Below the pieces are notes generated by a model that made no database searches, had not been told where the DNA came from, and saw nothing but the letters and a program-made list of their open reading frames with translations. Positions 35,464 through 44,449 of a stretch of DNA of 64,000 bases are shown piece by piece; the stretch's first letter is position 1; each line of letters begins with the position of its first letter. Position numbers and translations under genes: made by a program. Origin of the DNA: Prauserella rugosa (lineage in GTDB: Bacteria; Actinomycetota; Actinomycetes; Mycobacteriales; Pseudonocardiaceae). The stretch covers positions 372,001 to 436,000 of the forward strand of contig NZ_JOIJ01000002.1 of NCBI RefSeq assembly GCF_000719975.1, given 5' to 3'.

Positions 35464-37143
35464 TCACGGGACCGGCGCGCCGCCGAGTTCGGCGGACACG
35501 AGGTAGGCCAGCGTGATGCCGCGGCCGAGGGCGAAACCGCTGTTGTACCCGGTGCCGGTCGTGGTCAGCGCGGCGCAGGACCCGACGGCGTAGAGCCCGT
35601 CGATGGTCGCGCCGTCCCCGTCGAGCACGTGTCCGTCGCCGTCGATGTGCACGCCGCTGGAACCGATACCCGTGCCCACGAACTTCAGCCGCAATCCGTG
35701 GAACGGCGCCCTGGTCAACTCCCCCAGCACGGGGCACGGGGTGTGCGCCGGGTCGCCGGCGAACCTGTTGACGTACGTGACCGTGCCGCGCCCGAAGTCC
35801 GGGTCCTGTCCGCGGGCGGCGTGGTGGTTGAACCGCTCGGCCGTCCTGGTCAGCTGCTCGCCGTCGATGCCGAGTTTCGCGCCGAGTTCGGCCAGCGTCG
35901 GGGCGGAGGTCACCCAGCCCTCCGGGTACTCGCCGCCGGGCGGGGTCGCGGCGAGACCGTACTTCTGCCGGTGCTGGTCGTCCCACACGAGGAAGAACGG
36001 CAGGTGTTTGTCGCCGGGCGCCAGGGTCTTGGCCACGATGTCGACCCAGTAGGAGTCGTTGCAGAACCGCCGGCCCGCCGCGTCGACGATCATCGTGTGC
36101 GGCATCGCGTACTCCGGGCCGTAGCCGTACCCGGTGCCGACCTGCGAACGCCAGCCGGGAAGCATCGGCACGCTCGTGGCGGGGATCTTGGCGATGGCAG
36201 CGCCGACCTCGCGGGCCAGCTTGATGCCGTCCCCGCGCAACGATTCCGGTGCCACACTGCCGAAATCCTCCGGCTCGAGCTCGACCATCTCGCGCACCAG
36301 GTCCGGATCCCAGTCGTAGGTGCTCGTCGCCAGCACCACGGGCCCCCGGACCTCCACCGGACCCTCCGGCCCGTCGGCGCGCACACCCACGACGCGGCCG
36401 TGCTCGCTGAGCAGCGCCGTCACCGGGTGCGAGGGCCGGATGTCGATCCGCTCCTCCTGCAACACCCGCCGCAGGAAGCTCGCCACCACACCCGTGCCGA
36501 ACGTCAGCGGGTCGGCGCCCGCGGCCTGCTCGTACTCGCGACCGTCGGCGATACCGAACGCGGGCACGCCCGCGTGGTCGGCCTTCTCGGCCTTCTCCTC
36601 CTCCGAGTCCACATAGGAGGCTCGGCGACCCTTCTCCATGAGTTCGTCGTACGTCGTTCCGACCGGGAAGTACGGGCTGACCCGGAGCTTGTCCCGCCAC
36701 GGACCGAGCACCGCGCCGTCGAGGACCTCGTTCGTCAGGTACCTGCCCACGGGCAGCGCACCGTCGGCCTCGTTGTGGTAGTCCGCCAGACCGGGGATGA
36801 CCTTCCACCGGATCGCACCGAGGTCCTCCCAGTACCGCACCGCGTCCGGTCCCGTGTGGATCCAGCGCAGCATCGCCTTCTCGTCGAGCACCTCGGGGTC
36901 GTCGTGGGCGATCGCGCGGACGTAGGTCTCGGTGCGACCGAGCGAGTCCTCGATCCCCTCCCGCTCCGCCACGGGATTGGCGCCGATCCACACCTGCCCG
37001 CCCGAGTAGGCCGCCGCGCCTCCGACGAGGTCCGCCGCCTCGAACACGATCACGTCCCTGCCCCGGACCGCCGCGCCCAACGCGGTCGCCAGTCCCGACA
37101 GTCCCGCTCCCACGACGATCACCGGCTCACGCGCTTCCACCAT
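35464..37143 (-). CDS. FAD-binding dehydrogenase, KstD/fumarate-reductase-like
   Basis: A flavoprotein of 559 residues related to 3-ketosteroid delta-1-dehydrogenase and fumarate reductase flavoproteins. The FAD motif VVGAGLSGLATAL is near residue 10, and GTGYNSGFALGRGI at the C-terminus closes the FAD site. Such enzymes place a double bond next to a keto group in a ring. The C-terminal fold is complete and no heme or signal is present. The gene lies 49 bp after the aldehyde dehydrogenase and before the importer. Steroid specificity is not shown; other cyclic ketones fit as well. Confidence 0.85.
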   Translation of the reverse strand: MVEAREPVIVVGAGLSGLATALGAAVRGRDVIVFEAADLVGGAAAYSGGQVWIGANPVAEREGIEDSLGRTETYVRAIAHDDPEVLDEKAMLRWIHTGPDAVRYWEDLGAIRWKVIPGLADYHNEADGALPVGRYLTNEVLDGAVLGPWRDKLRVSPYFPVGTTYDELMEKGRRASYVDSEEEKAEKADHAGVPAFGIADGREYEQAAGADPLTFGTGVVASFLRRVLQEERIDIRPSHPVTALLSEHGRVVGVRADGPEGPVEVRGPVVLATSTYDWDPDLVREMVELEPEDFGSVAPESLRGDGIKLAREVGAAIAKIPATSVPMLPGWRSQVGTGYGYGPEYAMPHTMIVDAAGRRFCNDSYWVDIVAKTLAPGDKHLPFFLVWDDQHRQKYGLAATPPGGEYPEGWVTSAPTLAELGAKLGIDGEQLTRTAERFNHHAARGQDPDFGRGTVTYVNRFAGDPAHTPCPVLGELTRAPFHGLRLKFVGTGIGSSGVHIDGDGHVLDGDGATIDGLYAVGSCAALTTTGTGYNSGFALGRGITLAYLVSAELGGAPVP

Positions 37144-37192
37144 GGACGTTTCCTTTCCTCTCCGGACGGGCGGTGGTCCACTTCGGACGGCG

Positions 37193-38653
37193 TCAGGGGC
37201 GCTGGATGAGCTTGGTCTCCAGGTAGGCGCCGAGGCCCTCCACGTTGCCCTCGCGGCCCAGTCCGGACTGCTTGTAGCCGCCGAAGGGCTGCACCACACA
37301 CATGTCCCAGCCGTTGACCGACACCTGTCCGGTCCGGATGCGCCGGGCGATCCGCTCGGCCTCGGCGGCGTCCCGGGCGTACACCGCGCCCGACAGCCCG
37401 TAGTCCGAGTCGTTGGCCAGCGCCACGGCCTCCTCGACGTCGTCGAACGGGATGACGCAGATGACCGGACCGAAGATCTCCTCCTGGGCGATGCGCATGT
37501 CGTTGCGCACGTCGGCGAACACGGTCGGCTCGACGAACCATCCGCGATCGAGACCCGCGGGCCTGCCTCCGCCGGTCACGAGCCGTGCACCCTCGTCCAG
37601 GCCGAGCCGGATGTAGCTCTCCACCCGGTCCCGCTGGCGTGCGGCGGCCAGCGGGCCGAGCACCGTGTCGTCCGCGGCCGGATCACCGACCGTGAGCCCC
37701 TCGAACATCGGCACCAGCGCCGACAACAACTCCTCCTGACGCGCCCGCGGCACGAGGATGCGGGTCAGGGCGGCACACACCTGCCCGGAGTGCCCGATCC
37801 CGGCGAACGCGAGCGTCGGCAGGACGTCCTCGAACGGGATGTCGTCGGCGATGACGGCCGCGGACTTGCCGCCCAGTTCGAGCGTGACCCGGGTGATCCG
37901 CTCGCCGCACAGGCTCATGATCCGCCTGCCCGCGGCCGTGCTGCCGGTGAAGGCGACCTTGTCCACGCCGGGGTGCGTCACGAGGTGTTCGCCGACCTCC
38001 CTGCCGCCGGGCAGCACGCTGACGACACCTTCGGGCAGGCCTGCCGCCTCGAGTGCCTCGGCGAGCAGGTACGTGCTCACCGGGCCTTCGGGAGCGGGCT
38101 TGAGCACGACCGTGCAGCCCGCGGCGAGCGCGGGCCCGATCTTCAACGACGCGGTGGCCACGGGCCCGTTCCAGGGAATGATCGTCGCGACCACGCCGAC
38201 CGGCTCCCGCACCAGCACGCCGTGCCCGCCCTCCCACGAGCGCTCCTCCTCGAACGCGAACCGCTCGTGCAGACTCGCCGCGTCGGCCCACATCTTCAGC
38301 GCGTTCCGGTGGAACGCCTCGCTCACCGCCGACGGGGCGCCGATCTCGGCGGTGAACGAGGCAGCCATGTCGCCGAAGCGCTTCTCGACCTCGGCGCCGA
38401 CCCTGCGCAGCACCGCGGCGCGCTCCGCGGGCGTCATGCGGGGCCAGGGCCCGTGGTCGAACGCCCGTCGAGCCGCGGCCACGGCGGCGTCGATGTCGGC
38501 GGTCGTGGGGTCCGGCACGGTCGCGAGGCGCTCCTCGGTCACCGGCGACACGACGTCGATGACCCCGTCGCCCGCGGGCTCGACCCAGCGGCCGCCGATG
38601 AACAACGTCGAGAAGCTCCGCACGGTCCGGGGTGCTTGCACGGTCGAGGTCAT
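37193..38653 (-). CDS. Aldehyde dehydrogenase family protein
   Basis: A 486-residue NAD(P)-dependent dehydrogenase. VTLELGGKSAAV carries the general base Glu, and GIGHSGQVCAALTR the catalytic Cys. It opens the operon that continues through the flavoprotein, Liv importer, ligase and hydratase. The ATG is preceded by AAAGGAG. The frame continues upstream without homology. Upstream lie a TTGACT hexamer and the second AT-rich element. Confidence 0.92.
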   Translation of the reverse strand: MTSTVQAPRTVRSFSTLFIGGRWVEPAGDGVIDVVSPVTEERLATVPDPTTADIDAAVAAARRAFDHGPWPRMTPAERAAVLRRVGAEVEKRFGDMAASFTAEIGAPSAVSEAFHRNALKMWADAASLHERFAFEEERSWEGGHGVLVREPVGVVATIIPWNGPVATASLKIGPALAAGCTVVLKPAPEGPVSTYLLAEALEAAGLPEGVVSVLPGGREVGEHLVTHPGVDKVAFTGSTAAGRRIMSLCGERITRVTLELGGKSAAVIADDIPFEDVLPTLAFAGIGHSGQVCAALTRILVPRARQEELLSALVPMFEGLTVGDPAADDTVLGPLAAARQRDRVESYIRLGLDEGARLVTGGGRPAGLDRGWFVEPTVFADVRNDMRIAQEEIFGPVICVIPFDDVEEAVALANDSDYGLSGAVYARDAAEAERIARRIRTGQVSVNGWDMCVVQPFGGYKQSGLGREGNVEGLGAYLETKLIQRP

Positions 38654-38744
38654 GGACGCGCTCCTTTGCGTGTACCGAACCTGGCCGTCACCGGCAACGG
38701 TGCGCGGTGACGTCGCTATCAACCTTGGCTGGCGACCACGGGCA

Positions 38745-38782
38745 AGTCAATGGTTTTCATAGGATTTATTGTCATGAATTAG
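38745..38782 (-). promoter_or_regulatory. Promoter region of the ALDH/Liv operon with TTGTCATGAATTAG element
   Basis: TTGTCATGAATTAG (plus strand 38769-38782) differs by one base from TTGACATGAATTAG at the esterase/BVMO promoter (48085-48072 on the minus strand). A TTGACT hexamer (minus strand 38750-38745) is a possible -35 for the ALDH gene, but no good -10 follows. The gap between operons is 266 bp and otherwise shows only the terminator listed below. Confidence 0.45.
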
Positions 38783-38839
38783 GCGCGTGTTCGGACCACG
38801 GGACATATGGCCGCCGCACCGTGGGATGCCCACGAAAAC

Positions 38840-38875
38840 GCCGCCGTGGAAGGAGGAAACTCCCTCCACGGCGGC
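38840..38875 (-). terminator. Rho-independent terminator of the BVMO operon
   Basis: Arms beginning GCCGCCGTGGA pair over 11 bp, then, after one mismatch, over four more, closing a 4-base loop. On the minus strand the hairpin is followed by GTTTTCG. It starts 44 bp after the thioesterase stop and should end the long minus-strand transcript. Confidence 0.88.
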
Positions 38876-38919
38876 GCTTACGGTGTCCGTACGCCTCGGC
38901 CGTGTTCGCGGGGATGGTG

Positions 38920-39345
38920 TCAGCCGGTGGCGAAGCGCGGTGCGGGCAACGTCCGCAGGACCTCCGCCAGCCGCTCCGGCACGGGCGCCTTCGCGAACGC
39001 CCCGTCCCGGCACGCGTAGGTCATCTGCCCTCGGGTGACCAGCTCGCCGTCGGAGGTGAACTCGTAGCCGACCGTGTAGGAGGTCGTGCCGATGCGGTCG
39101 AGCACCGCCTGGCACACGAGTTCGTCGAACACCTTCGCCGTCCGGTGGTAGGTCGCCCCCGAACTCACCCCGACCGTCACGATGCCGAGGTCGGGTTCCA
39201 GATCCCCGCTGCGCAGGCCGTGCGAGTGCAGCCACGCCGTGTAGGTGCGTTCCATCCAGGGGTAGTAGATGGCGAAGTACGCGATGCCCATCGCATCGCA
39301 GTCGCCGTAGCTGAGCTGGAACGCCAGCCGGTCACGGTCGCTCAT
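38920..39345 (-). CDS. 4HBT-type hotdog acyl-CoA thioesterase
   Basis: Hydrolyses an acyl-CoA to acid and CoA. The 141-residue protein begins with FQLSYGDCDAMGIAYF, where Asp17 is the catalytic residue of 4-hydroxybenzoyl-CoA thioesterases, followed by Tyr/Trp-rich residues of the active site. It overlaps the MaoC gene upstream by 14 bp and is the last gene of the BVMO operon. It may relieve CoA trapping or release a final acid. Confidence 0.88.
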   Translation of the reverse strand: MSDRDRLAFQLSYGDCDAMGIAYFAIYYPWMERTYTAWLHSHGLRSGDLEPDLGIVTVGVSSGATYHRTAKVFDELVCQAVLDRIGTTSYTVGYEFTSDGELVTRGQMTYACRDGAFAKAPVPERLAEVLRTLPAPRFATG

Positions 39346-39799
39346 CGGTCGTTCCCTCCCCGGGCAGCGCCACGGTGGCGGTGCCCGTCAGTACCGTCTC
39401 GCCCGCGGCGTCACCGTCGAGAACGGACAGTGTGACGTCGCAGTCGCAGAGTCTGTCGGCGCCGCTGCCGTCCGCCTGCCCGGTGCGCACCGCGGTGACG
39501 ACACCACCCGCGCGCAGGTGATCGCCCGCACGCACGGTGCCGCGGAACCGGACGCGCAGCCTGCGTACCCGGCCGTGTCCGCCCGCGAACGCCGCGAGCA
39601 TGTTCATCACGTAGGCCATGTTGAGCGGCCCCTGGTTGATCGGCCGCTCCCCCATGCCGAGTCCGCGCAGCACCGCCGGGTCCCAGTGGATCGGCGTGGG
39701 ATCCCGCAGCAGCGCCGCGGTCGTCTTCATTCGCCCGGCATCCACCGCGGGCACGTCCCAGTCGGGCAGCCGCGTCCCCGGCTCGATCCCGCCGCTCAC
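39332..39799 (-). CDS. MaoC-like dehydratase, catalytic subunit
   Basis: A single-hotdog protein of 155 residues with LRDPTPIHWDP, which is the intact hydratase-2 Asp-His motif. The preceding gene makes another hotdog protein without this motif. In steroid degradation, ChsH1/ChsH2-type hydratases are split in the same way into a catalytic and a supporting subunit. The GTG start overlaps the upstream stop (GTGA), which favours equal amounts of the two proteins. Confidence 0.85.
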   Translation of the reverse strand: MSGGIEPGTRLPDWDVPAVDAGRMKTTAALLRDPTPIHWDPAVLRGLGMGERPINQGPLNMAYVMNMLAAFAGGHGRVRRLRVRFRGTVRAGDHLRAGGVVTAVRTGQADGSGADRLCDCDVTLSVLDGDAAGETVLTGTATVALPGEGTTDERP

Positions 39800-40281
39800 G
39801 AGGACCTCCTCGGCAGGATCAACGAGTTCCAGCAGTCCGCCACCGCGGCGCCACCCGTCTTCTCGTGCAGCCGGAGCGAATACCCGACGACGTCGAAGAC
39901 CCCGCTGCGGCCGGACTTGCGTTCGGCGGAGGTGATGCTCCCGGACACAAGGTAGGTACGGCCGATCCGCATCGGCGCGTGCCACACCGTTTCGTGCTCG
40001 CCGAACATCGGCCCGTCGTCGGCACTCGATCCGAACCAGGCGAACAGCTCGTCCCACGTCACGCCCATCGCCTGGGTGGCAACCGTCCAGGCCAGCACCG
40101 GGTGGGCGATCTCGCCGCCGGCCTCCTGCGGGGCTGCCTCGGGCTGGGCGAGCGTGGCATCGGCCAGCAGCCACGCGAACCACCGCTCGACCGTGAACTC
40201 TCCTCCCGGAAACGTCCGGCCCACCTGTGCGGCGACGTCCTCGGCGGAGATTCCCGCCGTCGCCCCGGTCACCTCAGACAT
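39796..40281 (-). CDS. MaoC N-terminal-like (FAS1-type) hotdog protein, non-catalytic subunit
   Basis: A 161-residue hotdog protein of the MaoC dehydratase N-terminal type. It contains MFGEHETVWHAPMRIG, usual in this family, but no Asp-x4-His motif. It is likely the structural partner of the catalytic subunit encoded next. It overlaps the ligase stop by 8 bp and the next gene by 4 bp. Confidence 0.8.
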   Translation of the reverse strand: MSEVTGATAGISAEDVAAQVGRTFPGGEFTVERWFAWLLADATLAQPEAAPQEAGGEIAHPVLAWTVATQAMGVTWDELFAWFGSSADDGPMFGEHETVWHAPMRIGRTYLVSGSITSAERKSGRSGVFDVVGYSLRLHEKTGGAAVADCWNSLILPRRSS

Positions 40282-41869
40282 CCCGCTCCCGGTCGGCCCA
40301 GTACGGCTCACGCAGGGCACGCTTGAGGATCTTGCCGGTGGGAGCCTTCGGCAGTTCGGCGACGAAGTCGACCGACTTGGGTTTCTGGTATCCGGCCAGA
40401 TGCTTGCGGGCCTGCGCGATGATGTCCTCCTCGGTGACCGTCTGCCCCGACTTCAGCACCACCACGGCCTTCACCGACTCGCCCCACTCGTCGTCCGGCA
40501 CACCGATGACCGCACATTCCAGCACCGCCGGATGCCGCGCGATCGCCTCCTCGACCTGGACGCTGAAGATGTTCTCGCCGCCCGAGATGATCATGTCCTT
40601 CGCGCGGTCGACGATGTAGACGTAGCGCTCGTCGTCCCACGTGGCGATGTCGCCGGTCCACATCCACCCGCCGCCGGCCGTGACGCCCCGGCTGTCGGGA
40701 GTTCCCGCACCCCGCAGTGTGTCCGAGGTCAGGTCCGGCCGGTTCCAGTAGCCGAGCATGTTCGCCTCGGACCGCACGATGATCTGGCCCGGCGTGCGGT
40801 TGTCCTGCGGTACGTCGCGGCCGGACTCGTCGACGACACGGACCTGGGTGCCGAATCCCTCGCGCCCGCAGGACTGCAACCGCTCCGGGCGCACGCCCGC
40901 GAGCGCCGACGTGTGGTCCTCCTGCGACAGGAAGCACATCGTCGAGCCCTCGGTCTGCCCGTAGCCCTGGATGAGCGTGCACGGGAAGGCGTCCAGCGCC
41001 TGACGCACGATCGCCGACGGCATGGGGCCTCCGCCGTACTGGATGTTGCGCAGACTCGACAGGTCGTACCGCTCGAACCCCTCGACGGCCATCATCCAGT
41101 TCAGCATCGTCGTGATGCCGAGGAACGCCGACACCCGCTCGGCCTCGATCACCTCGAGCGCCTGTGTGGCCTCGAAGTTCATCATCACGAGCGGGCATCC
41201 GTGCTTCAAGTAGTTCATGGCCAGCACGACGGGGATGTGGAACAGCTGGCCCGTCAGCAGGTAGACGTCCGAGGGCACGATGCGTTCGGCCACCGTCTGG
41301 TTGAGCATGCCCGCCGCCGCACTCCGGTGGGAGTGCAGTGCCCCCTTGGCCTGCCCGGTCGTGCCTCCGGTGTAGAGGATGAAGAACGGGTCGTCGTCCC
41401 CGATCATCGCCGACGGTGCGGGCTCCTCCGCCGAGGCGGCCTCGACGAGCGCTTCCAGCCCGCCGTCGCCGTCCGGGCCGAACTGCAGCACGGCCGGAAC
41501 GTCGACGGCCCGGCACACCTCGTCGACGGTCCCCGACCACTCGGCCTCGGCGATGAGGACCTTCGGGGAGGCGTCCCGGATGATCGCCGCCAGTTCGGGA
41601 GCCGCCAGTCGCCAGTTGAGCGGCTGGAGCACCAGACCCGCACGGCCCGCCGCGAAGTACAGTGCCTGGTACTCGGCGCAGTTGCGGGACAACACCGCCA
41701 CCCGGTCGCCGGGCACGCAGCCCCGGTCGAGCAGGCCGTTGGCCAGCCTGCGCACCAGCTCGTCGAACCGGCGCCAGGTGAGCCTGCGTTCGGCGGGCAC
41801 GTCGTAGATCGCATGCCCGTTCGGGGTCAACGCCGCCCACTTGGCGGGGATGAGTCCCTGATTCGCCAT
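40274..41869 (-). CDS. AMP-forming acyl-CoA ligase, FadD-like
   Basis: A 531-residue adenylate-forming ligase with LYTGGTTGQAKG near residue 172, GYGQTEGST and the hinge IVDRAKDMIISGGENIF. The A10 motif APTGKILK keeps the Gly-Lys pair, unlike the two CaiC-like ligases of the window, so it is a regular active ligase by sequence. It comes after the SnoaL genes and before the MaoC pair and probably activates the acid released by the esterase. Confidence 0.92.
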   Translation of the reverse strand: MANQGLIPAKWAALTPNGHAIYDVPAERRLTWRRFDELVRRLANGLLDRGCVPGDRVAVLSRNCAEYQALYFAAGRAGLVLQPLNWRLAAPELAAIIRDASPKVLIAEAEWSGTVDEVCRAVDVPAVLQFGPDGDGGLEALVEAASAEEPAPSAMIGDDDPFFILYTGGTTGQAKGALHSHRSAAAGMLNQTVAERIVPSDVYLLTGQLFHIPVVLAMNYLKHGCPLVMMNFEATQALEVIEAERVSAFLGITTMLNWMMAVEGFERYDLSSLRNIQYGGGPMPSAIVRQALDAFPCTLIQGYGQTEGSTMCFLSQEDHTSALAGVRPERLQSCGREGFGTQVRVVDESGRDVPQDNRTPGQIIVRSEANMLGYWNRPDLTSDTLRGAGTPDSRGVTAGGGWMWTGDIATWDDERYVYIVDRAKDMIISGGENIFSVQVEEAIARHPAVLECAVIGVPDDEWGESVKAVVVLKSGQTVTEEDIIAQARKHLAGYQKPKSVDFVAELPKAPTGKILKRALREPYWADRERDV

Positions 41870-41906
41870 GTCTCCTCCGCCACCTCGTCCCGGTGACCCG
41901 CTGCCG

Positions 41907-41985
41907 GTAGGGCTTGTTCAGTAGGGCTGCTCAGTAGGGCTGCTCAGTAGGCCGGTCAGGAGGGCCCGGTCAGTAGGGCAGGTCG
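41907..41985. repeat. About six 13-bp tandem units spanning the end of a SnoaL gene
   Basis: Units of the type GTAGGGCTGCTCA are repeated with small changes. The array fills the gap before the ligase gene and includes the SnoaL stop codon (TGA, minus strand 41972-41970). Confidence 0.8.
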
Positions 41986-42386
41986 AGCTGCACGTGCCTG
42001 CGGGAGAACCGCCACGCCCCGTTCTCGCGGGTGAGCTCGTCCTCGTAGCGCGCCGTCGACAGCACCGTCAACCGCTCGTCGGCGATCGAGATGAGCGTCA
42101 GGTAGGACGACACCGTGGCCGTGCCGTCGGCCACGTCCCGCACGACCACATTGGACACCAGGTGCCTGCGCTGGTCGTTCTGCGAGGCCAGCGACTTCTC
42201 CATCAGGCCGACGATCGCGTCCCGTCCCTCGAACGGACCGATCAGGTCGCCGTCGGTGATCCGCATCGTCATCACGGCGTCGGCGGTGAAGCACTCGGCC
42301 ATGGCATCCATGTCGTTCTCGTCGTAGGCGAACGTGTAGGAACCGAGCACGTTCTCGATCTCGGCACGTTCGTCAGCGAGTCCCAT
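41970..42386 (-). CDS. SnoaL/NTF2-like protein A
   Basis: A 138-residue alpha+beta barrel protein of the SnoaL-like type. It shows the N-terminal helix (EIENVLGSYTFAYDENDMD), FTADAVMTM and FEGRDAIVGLM of this fold. Members are isomerases, hydratases or subunits without known activity. It is one of four in the operon. ATG at 42386 is used because GGAGG lies seven bases upstream; a GTG three bases earlier is possible. Its stop lies in the tandem repeat. Confidence 0.82.
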   Translation of the reverse strand: MGLADERAEIENVLGSYTFAYDENDMDAMAECFTADAVMTMRITDGDLIGPFEGRDAIVGLMEKSLASQNDQRRHLVSNVVVRDVADGTATVSSYLTLISIADERLTVLSTARYEDELTRENGAWRFSRRHVQLDLPY

Positions 42387-42398
42387 CACGTAACCTCC

Positions 42399-42845
42399 TC
42401 ATGCGCCCGGGGGTGTGACCGTGCCGCCGAGCGCGACGACCAGGGGGATCGGGTCGAAGAACTCGGCGAAGCGGGCGATCCGGTCGCCGCGCACCGTGAC
42501 GCGGGCGATGTAGTCGTTGCGGTACGGCAGTGCGGTGGCCCGCACCGACGAGTCCGACGTGTACTCCGCCACGTACTCACCGTCGGTGTCCAGCGCGTTG
42601 ATCCGGTAGTCGGCGAAGTTCATCGGTGTCACCATCTCCGGTAGACCCGCGTAGAACTCGGCGATCGCGTCCCGGCCGCGGAGGGTGCGCGGAATGCCCT
42701 CGGGTGCGTACGGGATGTCGAGCACACCGTCCGGGTGGAACAGCTCCGGGATCGCCGCGACGTCCAGCGATCCCACGGCGTCCAGATAGGACACGATGAG
42801 CGCGCGTCCGACGTCGGTCTCGTGCACGGTGGTGCTTCCGGTCAT
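42399..42845 (-). CDS. SnoaL/NTF2-like protein B
   Basis: A 148-residue protein resembling ketosteroid-isomerase-fold SnoaL proteins (FHPDGVLDIPYAPEG, LRGRDAIAEFYAGLP). The start overlaps the upstream SnoaL stop by four bases (ATGA), so B and C are co-translated and may form a heteromer. Activity is unknown; dehydration or double-bond isomerisation of a cyclic intermediate is possible. Confidence 0.82.
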   Translation of the reverse strand: MTGSTTVHETDVGRALIVSYLDAVGSLDVAAIPELFHPDGVLDIPYAPEGIPRTLRGRDAIAEFYAGLPEMVTPMNFADYRINALDTDGEYVAEYTSDSSVRATALPYRNDYIARVTVRGDRIARFAEFFDPIPLVVALGGTVTPPGA

Positions 42846-43270
42846 GCGTCGAATCCCTCCAGCTCGGGCGGGGTCAGCGGCGAGATCACCCTGGAGGCGA
42901 TCCGCCATCCCGACGGCGTGCGCACGTAGGTGTCGGCATTCAGCGCCGCCGCGCGGAACTTCGCCCCGGTCGTGGCGTGGCCTTCGGAGAACACGTAGTT
43001 CGTGCCGTGGGCCGTGTCCGGGCCGTCGAACTCGACGATGTGGTTGGTGATGATGTGGAACTGGTCGGCCACCGATGCCGCGTCGCGTTCGAAGAACTCG
43101 CGGATCTTCGCCCTGCCCTCGAACCGCTCCAGCCCCACGGCGGTCGCGTCCCACACCGCGTCGTCGCTGAACGCCGACAACGCCTCCTCCGGGTCGAACC
43201 GGTCGAGGCCGCGGGCGTACAGATGCGACAGTTGCATGATGTCTTGCCGCTCGGCGGCCCGGTCCTGCAT
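42842..43270 (-). CDS. SnoaL/NTF2-like protein C
   Basis: A 142-residue SnoaL-like protein with the ring-hydroxylating-dioxygenase-beta-like start (IMQLSHLYARGLDRFDPE) and FSDDAVWDAT, FEGRAKIREFF. It is 14 bp from the alcohol dehydrogenase gene. No oxygenase alpha subunit exists in the window, so it is not a dioxygenase beta subunit in the strict sense. Confidence 0.82.
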   Translation of the reverse strand: MQDRAAERQDIMQLSHLYARGLDRFDPEEALSAFSDDAVWDATAVGLERFEGRAKIREFFERDAASVADQFHIITNHIVEFDGPDTAHGTNYVFSEGHATTGAKFRAAALNADTYVRTPSGWRIASRVISPLTPPELEGFDA

Positions 43271-43284
43271 GAGGGTTCCTCGCT

Positions 43285-44403
43285 TCAGTCGTAGACGATG
43301 ACGCCGCGGATGTTCTTGCCCTCCCGCAGGTCCTGGAACGCGGTGTTGATGTCCTCCAGCGCGTAGGTGCGGGTGACGAGCTCGTCGAGCTTCATCTCTC
43401 CGCGCCGGTACAGATCCGCGATCAACGGGATGTCGTTGCGGGCGTTGGTCGATCCGTAGAGCGTGCCCTGCAGCCTCTTGCCCGACATGGCGAACGTGAA
43501 CATGTCGAATTGGACGTCCCGTTGCAGAACGGGCGCGGCCGCGGTCAGCACCAGCACGCCGCCACGGCGGGTCATCGCCTGGGCCGGTTCGAGGATCGAA
43601 CCGTGTGCCACGCCGACGGTGATGACGACCCGGTCGGCGCCCTGGCCGTTGGTCATGTGCTCGACGAGCTGCGCCGCCTCGGCCGCCGTCGCGGCGGTGT
43701 GCGTGGCGCCGAACTCGGGCGCCCGCTCACGCTTGTAGTCGACCGGGTCGACGGCGATGATCGCCTTCGCCCCGCGGTGCCGCGCGCCCTGGACGGCGTT
43801 CATCCCCACGCCGCCGACGCCGAACACAACCACGACGTCACCGAGCTGCAGGTCCGCGGCGTACATCGTGGACCCCCACCCGGTCGGCACGCCGCAGCCG
43901 ATGAGCGCGGCCTTGTCGAGCGGGATGTCCTTGTCGATCTTCACCAGGGCGTCGGTGGGCACCGTGACGTAGGGCGCGAACGTGCCGAGGTAGGACATCG
44001 CGCCCACCCCCTGCCCGCGGGCACGGATGCGGTGGGTGCCGTCGGGCGAGGTGCCCGCCAGTACGCCCGCACCGAGCGTGCACATGTTGGCCTTACCGGC
44101 CACGCACATCGAGCACTTGCCGCACGAGGGCAGGAACGAACACACGACGTGGTCGCCCACCTCGAGGTCGGCCACGTGCGTGCCCACCTCCGTGACGACG
44201 CCCGCACCCTCGTGCCCGCCGAGGATCGGCGCCCAGTCCAACGGGATGTCCCCGGTGTCGAGGTGATCGTCACTGTGGCAGATGCCCGACGCCGCGAGCT
44301 TCACGGTCGCCTCGGTGGCCTTGGGTGGGTCGAGTTCGATCTCCTCGACCGACCAGCCCGACTGCGTACCCGGCTCCCACAGGAGCGCGCCCTTGGTTTT
44401 CAT
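43285..44403 (-). CDS. NDMA-type zinc alcohol dehydrogenase
   Basis: A 372-residue medium-chain dehydrogenase. Catalytic zinc ligands are Cys42 and His64 (GICHSDDH, GGHEGAGV), and structural zinc ligands are Cys94, Cys97, Cys100 and Cys108. The NAD motif is VFGVGGVGMNAVQ. The sequence fits the actinobacterial group that uses tightly bound NAD and artificial acceptors. It would oxidise the alcohol made by the esterase after Baeyer-Villiger oxidation, and feed an aldehyde dehydrogenase. Confidence 0.92.
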   Translation of the reverse strand: MKTKGALLWEPGTQSGWSVEEIELDPPKATEATVKLAASGICHSDDHLDTGDIPLDWAPILGGHEGAGVVTEVGTHVADLEVGDHVVCSFLPSCGKCSMCVAGKANMCTLGAGVLAGTSPDGTHRIRARGQGVGAMSYLGTFAPYVTVPTDALVKIDKDIPLDKAALIGCGVPTGWGSTMYAADLQLGDVVVVFGVGGVGMNAVQGARHRGAKAIIAVDPVDYKRERAPEFGATHTAATAAEAAQLVEHMTNGQGADRVVITVGVAHGSILEPAQAMTRRGGVLVLTAAAPVLQRDVQFDMFTFAMSGKRLQGTLYGSTNARNDIPLIADLYRRGEMKLDELVTRTYALEDINTAFQDLREGKNIRGVIVYD

Positions 44404-44449
44404 CGACAGTGCCTTTCGTCTGGAACGAACGGGTGGAAGGAAGGTCTCA

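Noticed and set aside
33835..37209. A 1124-codon open frame on the plus strand
   Set aside because: It is antisense to livH, the binding protein and the flavoprotein, all of which have clear motifs; its product is Arg/His/Val-rich without any domain, as expected from high-GC antisense frames.
42842..43270. SnoaL C as the beta subunit of a ring-hydroxylating dioxygenase
   Set aside because: No alpha subunit with a Rieske centre exists in the window.
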